A stretch of DNA of 20,056 bases from Isotricha intestinalis (taxonomy: Eukaryota > Ciliophora > Litostomatea > Vestibuliferida > Isotrichidae), in the NCBI GenBank assembly GCA_023807065.1, contig JAJJLU010004035.1, positions 1-20,056 of the forward strand. Direction: 5' to 3'. Made by a program: the position numbers and the translations under genes. Shown in pieces: positions 9,615-17,102 of this stretch. The notes under the pieces are model-generated. The model did not search any database. It was not told the origin of the DNA and saw only the letters and a list, made by a program, of their open reading frames with translations. Every line of letters begins with the position of its first letter. Positions within the stretch are counted from its first letter, which is position 1.

Positions 9615-10505
9615 TTAAAAATCTTTAAAAACATTCTTTCCTTTATTATTATTATTATAATTAAATCCCCTTAAATAATTATTTATCTCTCTATTATTAA
9701 AATTCGTTTTCTTCAATCCAAAATTATTATATTTATTTTTTTTGTAAAAATTATTTCCAAAAAAATCGAAAGTTCTAATACCATCAAAAAAAGTTTTTGA
9801 ATTATTATAATCAAATAACTTAGAAATTTCTCCTTTAACTAAATTATTAACCCTACCATTATAAAATGGACTAGAATAAGAACTTATATTTTTTTTAATA
9901 GTTGATATTGGTCTATTTAATAATGAAGTATTTGGATTCGAATTATCTCTTATTTCATTGGTATAATAAAATATTTTTTTTTTAATTTGGAAAGTATTTC
10001 CATTTGATGTGTTTTCTCTTTTTAAAAAATAATTATTTTTATTATTTAAAGTATATAAGCAGTTCTCTTTATCATTTAACCCAATATTATATCTATTATT
10101 TCTAAATAAAATATTATTTATTTCTTTTTTATTTTTTCTATTAATATTATTTAATATATTTTCATAGTCTACATATTGTTTATAATTTTGCCCAAAATAA
10201 TTATAAATTGTATTATTAATATTATCAAAAATAGATTTTTTATTTGAAGAATTAATTTTTGGTTTTCTAACGATTCCTAATTCAGTAAAAGAACGATTTA
10301 ATTTATCTTGAATATTTTCTTTATTTGAAATATAATTATATGAATTGATCACGTTGTTATATTTTGGAGTTGAATATGAAGTTTTTAATCTTTTTTCTAA
10401 ATGTGGATTCGTTAATAAATTATTAGATTTTGATTTAGTTAATCTTTTTTCTGAATAACTTGAATTAATTATATCATTTAGTGTTGAACGAAAATATGAA
10501 TTCAT
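9615..10505 (-). CDS. Unrecognised Asn/Lys/Tyr/Phe-rich basic protein
   Basis: 296 residues from ATG 10505 (MNSYFRSTLND) to TAA 9615-9617 in one exon. Composition is dominated by Asn, Lys, Ser, Tyr and Phe, with many short NN and KK runs and an Asn-rich end (FNYNNNNKGKN). I see no membrane segment, signal peptide, zinc ligand set or known domain. The N-terminal third has Ser/Lys/Arg patches (SEKRLTKSKSN, SYSTPK) that look like a disordered, phosphorylatable region. Bulky aromatics spread through the whole length and the intact frame in such A/T-rich DNA argue that it is a real gene. It shares an 83-bp divergent spacer with the Sfr1/Mei5-like gene, so the two may be co-regulated. I have no function to offer. 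Confidence 0.7.
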   Translation of the reverse strand: MNSYFRSTLNDIINSSYSEKRLTKSKSNNLLTNPHLEKRLKTSYSTPKYNNVINSYNYISNKENIQDKLNRSFTELGIVRKPKINSSNKKSIFDNINNTIYNYFGQNYKQYVDYENILNNINRKNKKEINNILFRNNRYNIGLNDKENCLYTLNNKNNYFLKRENTSNGNTFQIKKKIFYYTNEIRDNSNPNTSLLNRPISTIKKNISSYSSPFYNGRVNNLVKGEISKLFDYNNSKTFFDGIRTFDFFGNNFYKKNKYNNFGLKKTNFNNREINNYLRGFNYNNNNKGKNVFKDF

Positions 10506-10588
10506 TTTAATTTAAAATTTAAATTATATTCAAATTATATTTTAAAAATTAATTTTATGATTTTTAATTTTTTTTTTAAAATTTAAAA
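10506..10588. promoter_or_regulatory. Compact divergent promoter spacer (83 bp)
   Basis: Only 83 bp, almost entirely A/T, separate the two start codons of the divergent pair. Both core promoters and 5' leaders must fit here, which points to very short untranslated regions in this genome. Confidence 0.5.
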
Positions 10589-11188
10589 ATGAGTCAAAGT
10601 GAAATTTATATTAATTTTACTAAAATAATACTAAGAAAAGCTGAAAAAGAAGAAAAAGAAGAATCTCAAAATTTAAACAAAAACCAAGAAAAATGTAATA
10701 ATGAAGATAAAATTATATTAATTTATCCATTATCAGGGAGAATTATAACTGAAAATGAATATGAAAAAATTAATAATATAAATTATAGAAATAACTCAAG
10801 TGAAAATTTTAAAAAATCAAATGGTTTAAAAAAAAGATTATCCTCAGAAGTTTTAAAAGAAAAAAATTCTTTTCAAAATAAACTTAAAGATCAAGATATA
10901 TATGATAAATATACTGATTTAGAATTAGATGAAGAAATTAAAAAACTTGAAAAAGAATTAGAAGAAGAAAAAAATGACGATAAAATAGAAAAAGAATATA
11001 ATTACTATAATAATTTATCTAATAAATGGAAAAAAATAGCACAAGATTCAATTTATAATTTATTGGAGCTTTTTCCTCAAAATGAAAATTATGAAAAAAA
11101 TACAATCAAATCAGTTTTAAATTCATTTCATATTGATAAAAAATTAATAGGATATGATGAAGAAAATGAATGCTTTCTTGATGAATAA
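10589..11188 (+). CDS. Sfr1/Mei5-like recombination accessory protein
   Basis: 199 residues, ATG 10589 to TAA 11188. The N-terminal half is charged and low in complexity. Residues ~108-140 form an acidic coiled coil (LELDEEIKKLEKELEEEKN). The C-terminal block ~143-199 has the layout of Sfr1/Mei5 (SWI5-dependent recombination repair protein 1): a KW motif with KKIAQDSIYNLLELF, then an Ile/Leu helix, then HIDKKLIGYDEENECFLD. From memory of the family, animal and yeast members end in the same order: coiled coil, KWR..SQ, Leu-rich helix, G/HIDxxLLxYNxxxxxF. In those organisms the protein pairs with Swi5 and stimulates Rad51/Dmc1 strand exchange during repair and meiosis, in the nucleus. A Swi5 partner is not in this window. 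The call rests on a ~55-residue block, so another coiled-coil protein is possible. Confidence 0.6.
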   Translation: MSQSEIYINFTKIILRKAEKEEKEESQNLNKNQEKCNNEDKIILIYPLSGRIITENEYEKINNINYRNNSSENFKKSNGLKKRLSSEVLKEKNSFQNKLKDQDIYDKYTDLELDEEIKKLEKELEEEKNDDKIEKEYNYYNNLSNKWKKIAQDSIYNLLELFPQNENYEKNTIKSVLNSFHIDKKLIGYDEENECFLDE

Positions 11189-11853
11189 AATTTATTTAAT
11201 TCATTTATAATTTTTTCATTGTTTTTTAATCTCAATAAAAATAATAAATTTAATTTTTATCTTTATATATGCAATAATCTAATCATTTGAGAGAAAACAT
11301 TTTTTATATTAATCTTCTAATAATTTTATATAGAAATTAAAATAAAACAAAATAATTTTTCAACCTTAAAATAAAAATATTTTTTCTTTTATTTAATAAT
11401 TGAAATTAATTAAATTAAAAGAGATTAGGTCTAGAAGGATAATTTTTTTATTTAATTTAAAAATATTTTTTTTTTATAATTTATAAAACAGAACAATTTG
11501 AATTTAATACTTTATAGAAATATTTATTGATGAATTCTAGAAAAATGTATTTTTTTTAAAAATAATTTTTTATTTAATATTTTAAAATTATTAATTGATA
11601 TTTTTCTTATATATAATAATTAAAAAAACACAATTTTAGATTTTTATTTCTTTTTAGAATTTATTTTTTCACTTATTATCAAGAAAATATTTATGCAAAT
11701 ATTTTAAAGAAGAAGAAATCATTACTAGTTTTTTTTCTATTACAAATATATAATTATTTTCATGAATAATAATTTGAAAAATATATTTTTTATTCCTCAT
11801 TATATATTAAATTAGTACATAAAATTTATATAAAAACATTATTTCTAAAATAT
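11189..11853. other. Intergenic region, no gene seen
   Basis: 665 bp between two plus-strand genes: the 3' end of the Sfr1-like gene and the promoter and leader of the Pumilio gene. It is A/T-rich with many T runs. No frame, RNA gene or repeat stands out. Confidence 0.6.
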
Positions 11854-13512
11854 ATGGAGATAGAAAAAAAATCACTCTCAAGAAAGATTTCAAGTTTACT
11901 TCCTTCAGATTTATGTGAAGATTTAAGTTTTAATGAAGATTCAAATGCAGAAGAATTTAGTGAAGTAATAAGTCCAATTTATAAAAGTAGAAAATTAAAA
12001 AATAAATATGGAAGAAGAAGAAGTTCATCTTTTGATTTTAATTTAAGTTTATTACAAATAAATCCTTTAGATCATAGAGATTTTCACATTAATCCAAATA
12101 CAAAATTTATAAAAAATTTAGAATTAAGTAACAGCAATCATCAAAGTAATGATAAAAGAAAAGAAAATTTAAATTCAAGTTATCAACATTTTCAAAATGA
12201 AAAAAAAACTCATTCAATCCTCAAAAATTCAATTAATATAAATAATAATATTAATAATAATATAATTAATATTCATCCTATTGAAACTGGTCAAAATTAT
12301 GAAATAATTCAACCAAGGAAAAAAACAAGTGATAATTGTTTAAATACAAAAACTGTAAAATTCAATATAAATAATAATAATAATAATAATAATGATTATT
12401 GTATTGCAACTGTAAATGGGATTTCAATACATAAAGTACCAAAAATTCCAGTTAAAAAATATTCAAGTAAAAATAATTCTCAAAGAGAATTTATAGATCC
12501 AGATTTATTAAATACAAATCAAACTTTTAAAGAATTTTTAAATAATACAGGAAATAAATTATCTTCAATTATGAGAGCTTCTATAGGAAGTAGATTTCTT
12601 CAAAAAATGTTAGATAAAATTGATGAAGATGATATTTATGAAATTTTTTTTAGAGTTGGAAATGATATAACTGATTTAATGTGTGATAATTATGGCAATT
12701 ATTTTCTTCAACAATTAATATTAAAATGTAATTTAAAACAAAGATTATATTTATATGATAAATTAAAAAAGAATTTTATTGAAGTTGCTAAAAATATGGC
12801 AGGAACACATTGTATCCAATCATTGATTGAACCAATAAATTCTTTAAAAGAAGAAAATTTATTAAGAGAAGCTATACAAAATAATTTATTAGAATTATCT
12901 TATAATTCTAATTCTACTCATGTTATTCAAAAAATTATTTGTACAATTAATGAAAATAATAGACAATATATTAATATTTTTATTTTTGAAAATATATTAA
13001 AGTTATGTAAAGATGTCAATGGAATTTGTATTATAAAAAAATTTATATCTGAAAACAAGAGTATTATTATAAGAAATGAAATTATAAAATTATTAATTGA
13101 AAATTGTTTAGAAATCACACAAGACCAATATGGAAATTATGTTATTCAACATGCAATTGAAAATTTTGGTTTTATAAATTGTTATAATTTAATTCGAATT
13201 ATTTATAAAAATGTTGTTTTTTTATCTTGTCAAAAATTTTCATCAAATGTAATTGATAAAATTGTTTTAAATAGTCATCAATATAATTATAATGATTTTA
13301 GGGCTTTAATTGAAATTTTGTTTTTAAATATTCAAAATTTTAATCTTATGAGCCAAAATAAATTTGGAATGTTTGTTTTACAAAATTCAGTTAAGTTAAT
13401 GAATCCAAATGAAAAAATTGTGATTAGAAATTTTTTAAAAAATCAAATTGTTTTTGATTTATATGAAGATAAAATTCAATTACAAAAATTAATTCAACTA
13501 TTATCAATTTAA
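11854..13512 (+). CDS. Pumilio/PUF-family RNA-binding protein
   Basis: 552 residues, ATG 11854 to TAA 13512, one exon. Residues 1-220 are disordered-looking, with an RRRSSS patch (~54-59) and an eight-Asn run (173-180). Residues ~225-552 form a Pumilio homology domain with eight repeat cores: GSRFLQ (245), GNYFLQ (281), GTHCIQ (317), STHVIQ (354), GICIIK (390), GNYVIQ (427), SSNVID (463), GMFVLQ (505). PUF proteins bind 3' UTR motifs near UGUANAUA in the cytoplasm and repress or localise mRNAs, one base per repeat. Repeats 2 and 6 (N..Q) should read U and repeat 1 (S..Q) should read A. Repeat 7 has S..D where S..E normally reads G. Repeats 5 (I..K) and 8 (M..Q) are off-code, so specificity may be altered. 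The length and eight repeats fit a complete gene. Confidence 0.93.
   Translation: MEIEKKSLSRKISSLLPSDLCEDLSFNEDSNAEEFSEVISPIYKSRKLKNKYGRRRSSSFDFNLSLLQINPLDHRDFHINPNTKFIKNLELSNSNHQSNDKRKENLNSSYQHFQNEKKTHSILKNSININNNINNNIINIHPIETGQNYEIIQPRKKTSDNCLNTKTVKFNINNNNNNNNDYCIATVNGISIHKVPKIPVKKYSSKNNSQREFIDPDLLNTNQTFKEFLNNTGNKLSSIMRASIGSRFLQKMLDKIDEDDIYEIFFRVGNDITDLMCDNYGNYFLQQLILKCNLKQRLYLYDKLKKNFIEVAKNMAGTHCIQSLIEPINSLKEENLLREAIQNNLLELSYNSNSTHVIQKIICTINENNRQYINIFIFENILKLCKDVNGICIIKKFISENKSIIIRNEIIKLLIENCLEITQDQYGNYVIQHAIENFGFINCYNLIRIIYKNVVFLSCQKFSSNVIDKIVLNSHQYNYNDFRALIEILFLNIQNFNLMSQNKFGMFVLQNSVKLMNPNEKIVIRNFLKNQIVFDLYEDKIQLQKLIQLLSI
12370..12393 (+). repeat. (AAT)8 microsatellite coding poly-Asn
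   Basis: Eight perfect AAT codons in the disordered N-terminus of the Pumilio protein. Interrupted AAT-rich stretches about 130 bp upstream code a second Asn-rich patch. Length variation between alleles is likely. Confidence 0.9.
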
Positions 13513-13744
13513 TTATCTAATAAAATTATTAATATATATCAGTAAGTAATTCTTGTTTTATATATAATAAAGTTATTAAGATAAAATTCATTTTTTTATT
13601 TGAAACTATTATTATTTCATTTATGAGAAATTTTTGATAAGTATTTATTTATTTATTATAATATAGGTAAAACTTAATATATTTTAATAAACATAAAATA
13701 AATATATTTTTAAAAAATAAAAATAAATAAAAAATATTTAATTC

Positions 13745-14590
13745 ATGGAGAAAAATATTGAACAACCTTTAGAAAAAGCTTTTGCAGAAAAAATTCAAAT
13801 TACTGAAAACCCTCCAATGAAAAAAACATTAAATTTAATAGTTTTAGGAATGGCTGGAAGTGGAAAAACAACATTTGTTCAAAAACTTGAAGAAATAATA
13901 GCAGAAAAAGACAAAGAATCATATATAATAAATTTAGATCCTGCAGTAATGGATACATTATATGAAGCAAATATGGATATAAGAGATACAATTAATTATA
14001 AAAATATAATGCTATCAAATAATTTAGGTCCAAATGGTGCAATATTAACATGTTTAAATATATTTTCTACAAATATTGATAAAATCTTGGATATATTAAA
14101 TGAAAAAGAAAATTTAGATTATATTATTAATGATACTCCTGGTCAATTAGAAGTTTTTTCTTGGAGTGCTTCAGGAAAATTAATAAGTGATTCTTTTTCT
14201 GTAATTTATCCTTCAGTTTTAATTTATATTGTGGATATTCCAAGATGTTCAAATCCAAATACTTTTACTTCAAATATGCTTTATGCCATTAGTATTATGT
14301 ATAAAATGAGATTACCTATGGTTTTAGCTTTTAATAAAAAAGATGTTGAAAAAGAAGATAAATGTTTTAAATGGATAAAAAATTATGAAGAATTACAAAA
14401 TTCTCTTCAAGGAAACGATGAATATATAAGTAGTTTTTCTCAAAGTTTAACTTTAGTATTAGAAGAATTTTATAATACTATTAAATATGTTGCTGTTAGT
14501 TCAAAAACAGGTGATGGATTTGAGGAATTATTAGAAAAATGTGAGGAAATTGTAAAAAATTATATGGAAGAAAAAGAAGAAAATTCCTAA
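13745..14590 (+). CDS. GPN1: GPN-loop GTPase 1 (RNA polymerase II assembly/import)
   Basis: 281 residues, ATG 13745 to TAA 14590. All diagnostic motifs are present in order: P-loop GMAGSGKT (35-42), NLDPAV (63-68), the GPN loop LGPNGAILT (94-102), G3 DTPGQLEVFSWSASG (130-144), MLYAISIMYK (178-187), NKKD (197-200) and SSKTGDG (252-258). GPN1 (Npa3/XAB1) binds and hydrolyses GTP and is needed to assemble RNA polymerase II in the cytoplasm and import it into the nucleus. The VFSWSASG and MLYA..I.YK stretches favour GPN1 over GPN2/GPN3. The long acidic tail of animal GPN1 (about 370 residues in total) is reduced here to a short Glu-rich end. The gene lies ~230 bp after the Pumilio gene and ~200 bp before VPS25, all on the plus strand, but each probably has its own promoter. 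Confidence 0.95.
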   Translation: MEKNIEQPLEKAFAEKIQITENPPMKKTLNLIVLGMAGSGKTTFVQKLEEIIAEKDKESYIINLDPAVMDTLYEANMDIRDTINYKNIMLSNNLGPNGAILTCLNIFSTNIDKILDILNEKENLDYIINDTPGQLEVFSWSASGKLISDSFSVIYPSVLIYIVDIPRCSNPNTFTSNMLYAISIMYKMRLPMVLAFNKKDVEKEDKCFKWIKNYEELQNSLQGNDEYISSFSQSLTLVLEEFYNTIKYVAVSSKTGDGFEELLEKCEEIVKNYMEEKEENS

Positions 14591-14687
14591 ATTTTATATA
14601 AATATTGAATTTTATTTATTTTTTAAATTTTGTTTTTTTATTATTTAAATAATTAATAGTTTTAGTTATTTAATTATTTATTTACTT

Positions 14688-14795
14688 ATGGATAATTATA
14701 GAGAAATTTTCCAATATCAAAATTTTGTTGATGAAATTGCAGAATGTTTAGTTCAAAAATGGGATGAATTTAAAAAAATTAAAAACAAAAAATGA
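14688..14795 (+). CDS. Short 35-codon ORF just upstream of VPS25
   Basis: ATG 14688 to TGA 14795 codes 35 residues starting MDNYREIFQYQNFVDEIAEC and ending in a Lys-rich tail. Composition and codon use look coding rather than random, and its TGA overlaps the ATG proposed for VPS25 in an ATGA. It does not resemble the VPS25 N-terminus. It could be an upstream ORF, a displaced N-terminal piece (a -1 step joins it to the next frame) or a remnant of another gene. I do not recognise it. Confidence 0.3.
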   Translation: MDNYREIFQYQNFVDEIAECLVQKWDEFKKIKNKK

Positions 14796-15324
14796 CTTTA
14801 ATTAACCAAAATATAAATTTCCTGAATATTTCTCATGGACTTTTTTCTTTACTATTCAAAAAAATGTTGAAACTAGAAGAAAACAATTAACAATGTGGTC
14901 AAATTAAAGTAAAATTTTGTCAAGATAATAAAGTTTGGAAATTAGATAAAAAATTATTTTTTGAGAATTTAGGAAAAAATATTGATGTTAATAGGAAATT
15001 AAATACAAATTCAATAGATACAATTTTTGGTGCAATGGTTCAACAAAAAAGAGCAAAATATGTTAATGAAAAGATAGAAATGAAATATATATTTTATGGA
15101 AATCAATTGCAGAATGGGAAGAATTTATTTATTCTGCTACTGTTAAAAGAGGAACTTTAGATAAATTAGAAACTATTTGTGAAGATGATGAAAATAAAAA
15201 TGAAGAATATTATCAAATTGATAAACAATTATTAATTATTATTTTAAAAAATTTAGAAAAACAAGGTAAATGTGCTTTAATTGGTGATGAAGGAAATTAT
15301 ATTGGAGTTAAATTTTATAAATAA
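14792..15324 (+). pseudogene. VPS25: VPS25 (ESCRT-II subunit) with three single-base frame breaks
   Basis: Three overlapping frames together read as a full VPS25: KYKFPEYFSWTFFF then QKNVETRRKQLTMWS (the family's YxFPxxF ... NxxTRxKQLxxW start), then IKVKFCQDNKVW and a Lys/Leu middle, then WKSIAEWEEFIYSATVKRG and a final GDEGNYIGVKFYK before TAA 15322-15324. VPS25 has two winged-helix domains and links ESCRT-II to ESCRT-III at endosomes. Frame changes are needed at ~14804 (one base missing), at ~14902 (one base extra, directly before a TAA) and at ~15094 (one base missing). No GT-AG intron explains them without losing conserved residues. The protein sequence is otherwise well kept, so base-call errors or very recent decay fit better than an old pseudogene. 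The start at 14792 is a guess. Confidence 0.8.
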
Positions 15325-15743
15325 AGGTTTTATTTTATTTATTTTTTTTCAAATAAATGAAAAATATTATTTATTATCTTTTTTAAATTTTGTCTTTTTT
15401 TTTTGTATTTTATTTTTATGTTAATTTTAAAATAATTTATCGTGAAAAAAAAATAAAATATGAAAAAAATAAGATAAATGATTAAATTTAATAAAAAAGA
15501 TGAAGAAACAATTCCTTTTTTTATAAGTTTCCTTTTTTTAATAAAATCCTTTTTTTTTCAATTTTCTTAAATTCTTAATTTCTTTAAATTCAAAATTTAA
15601 ATTTTTAAAAATCCAATCCATTAAAAAATTCCAATTTAAAAAATAAATCCACTAAATTTATATTTCATAAGTTAATCCTTTAATCTTATTCAAAAAAAAT
15701 CTCAAAAAAAAATTTTAAAAGCTCCAAATTTCCAAAAGTAAAT
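15325..15743. other. Convergent intergenic region, no gene seen
   Basis: 419 bp between the ends of VPS25 (+) and the RRM-RS gene (-), with long A and T runs. It should hold both 3' untranslated regions. No coding frame or RNA gene is visible. Confidence 0.6.
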
Positions 15744-16228
15744 TTATCTGGAATAAGATCTGGACCTAGAGCGTCTAGAATAAGATCTTGGGCTATGATA
15801 TTTCTTTCTTCTATGTCTCCTATCTCGATTAGAATAAGGTGATCTTCTATAATAACCTCTATCTCTAAATAAAATATAATTAAATATATTTAAATACCTT
15901 GATGAATTTGAACTTCTTGATGAAGGTCTTTCATATCTTTTTCTTCTTGGAGGATATCTTCTTCTAGGTTGAATTTTTCTTGATGGTTCTACTAATAATT
16001 GAGTATTTTCAAAGGGTTTTCCATTTAATTTTTTTATCGCTTCTTCTGCTTCTTCTACTGTTTCATATTCCTATATTTTTTATTAAGATTAATATTTTTT
16101 TATTTTACTATGTAACCTCTACCTTCTTGAATATTAAAATATTTTATTTTCCCACAATCTTCAAATAAATTTTTTACTTCATCTTGCTTTAATGTTGATG
16201 GAACATTTTCTACATAAAGACGAGACAT
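15744..16228 (-). CDS. Small SR-type splicing factor (RRM plus RS tail), three exons
   Basis: Exons 16228-16109, 16070-15898 and 15864-15744 (minus strand), separated by 38- and 33-nt GT-AG introns, give 137 residues ending at TAA 15744-15746. Residues 1-73 are an RRM: RNP2 is LYVENVP (4-10), and the RNP1 region RGYIEYE (37-43) spans the first splice site. EEAEEAIKKLNG and LLVEPSRK follow. Residues ~75-137 are Arg/Ser/Tyr-rich (PRRRYPPRRKRYERPSSRSS, then RSYSRRSRSRSYSR), a typical RS domain. Such SR proteins bind exons or splice sites in the nucleus and recruit spliceosome parts; RS phosphorylation usually controls them. It is shorter than most SR proteins (about 200 residues and up). No single frame covers the gene, so it is easily missed without modelling the introns. 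Confidence 0.88.
15865..15897 (-). other. 33-nt spliceosomal intron (SR gene, intron 2)
   Basis: On the minus strand it begins gtatttaaat and ends atttag, nearly all A/T. Removal restores the frame through an AG|A arginine codon in the RS domain. An alternative acceptor two bases further breaks the frame. Confidence 0.82.
16071..16108 (-). other. 38-nt spliceosomal intron (SR gene, intron 1)
   Basis: On the minus strand it begins gtaaaataaa and ends aatatag. It interrupts the RRM between GRGYI and EYETVEEA in phase 0. Removal rebuilds the RNP1 strand. Confidence 0.87.
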
Positions 16229-17102
16229 TTTTTTATAAGTTTTTTTATATTTTTTATGTATTTATGAGAGATTTGGTTAATTTAATTTTTTTATATAAAT
16301 TAATTTATTTTATTTTTTGGTTTTTATATTTTTTGGAAATTTTAAATAAATACTATTTGGCAATCTTTTTATTATTTTATTTCTTTCTTAATTCTTTTGT
16401 TTATTAAAAGGTAAAGAAAATCTATTTAAAACTCTTTTTTGATTTAGTTAGTTATCTTTTCTTCTTAAAATTATATTGATTTTTATTAAATTATTAGGAT
16501 TTGGACTATTATAATAAACTTGTTTTTCTCCATAAAAATTTTTTAAATCTACGTAAAAAAAACATAAAACTTTCTAATCTAGTATTTTTAGATTTATAAT
16601 TTTTTGAAGGATTAATTTATAATGCATAAGAGGAAACTAAATAAGGAAATTAATACTGAATAATCATAAAGAAAAAATAAAGTATAAAAAATAGATAAAA
16701 AATTATTCATTTTAAAAAAAAGGCAAAGGGATTATCAATTGGACTAAACAAAAGTAAATAAAAGAGAATTTCCATTACAACAAGAAGTAAAAAGACCAAA
16801 GAAAAAAAAATTAAAGTGAATAGAATAATTATTAATGAAATTTCAAGTCACCTAATGAAAGAAAAGTTATGAAATGTTATAATAAACTTGTCAAAAAAAT
16901 GATCTAAATTAAATAAAGACGTTTCGTTGCTCATAGAAGATTTTTAAGAAAAAATGAATCATAAAAATTATTACTGAATATTAACATTTTATTTTATTGT
17001 GGAATATAATTTTTAATTTATATTTAAAATTCTTATATTGTTTTAAATTTTTTTTTATTTAAATAATTTATAATCATTTTTTTTTGATTTAAATATTTTA
17101 TT
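16229..17102. other. 874-bp region without an intact gene
   Basis: This region separates the start of the SR gene from the end of the HEAT gene. 16229-16440 is T-rich and looks like plain upstream DNA. 16440-16940 is richer in G/C than the usual gaps and has short protein-like stretches on the minus strand, listed separately as a possible relic. 16940-17102 is A/T-rich filler. Confidence 0.5.
16448..16934 (-). pseudogene. Possible decayed membrane-protein gene
   Basis: Reading the minus strand from ATG 16934 gives MSNETSLFNLDHFFDKFIIT, then hydrophobic stretches (FFSLVFLLLVV, FYLLLFSPIDNPFAFF), then INPSKNYKSKNTRLESF. After a one-base shift at a T8 run it continues FYGEKQVYYNSPNPNNLIK and ends RRKDN at TAA 16448. 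Four in-frame stops interrupt it (two TGA, two TAA). Tiny introns could remove some of them, for example 20-nt or 35-nt GT-AG candidates, but I could not build one clean model. T-rich strands often read as hydrophobic by chance, so this is weak. I recognise no family. Confidence 0.25.

Noticed and set aside
14899..14910. A 12-nt GT-AG segment in VPS25 as an ultra-short intron
   Set aside because: Its length is a multiple of three, so removal does not fix the frame, and it is far shorter than the 33-40 nt introns seen.
16192..16407. Plus-strand hydrophobic ORFs at 15980-16168 and 16192-16407
   Set aside because: They overlap the SR gene on the other strand or T-rich upstream DNA, and their Phe/Leu/Tyr content is what T runs give in any frame.
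16623..16860. Plus-strand frame from ATG 16623 that stays open to a TGA if TAA is read as Gln, as in Tetrahymena
   Set aside because: It holds several TAA codons, about the number expected by chance here, and the product is low-complexity Lys/Asn. All conserved genes in the window use TAA as stop.
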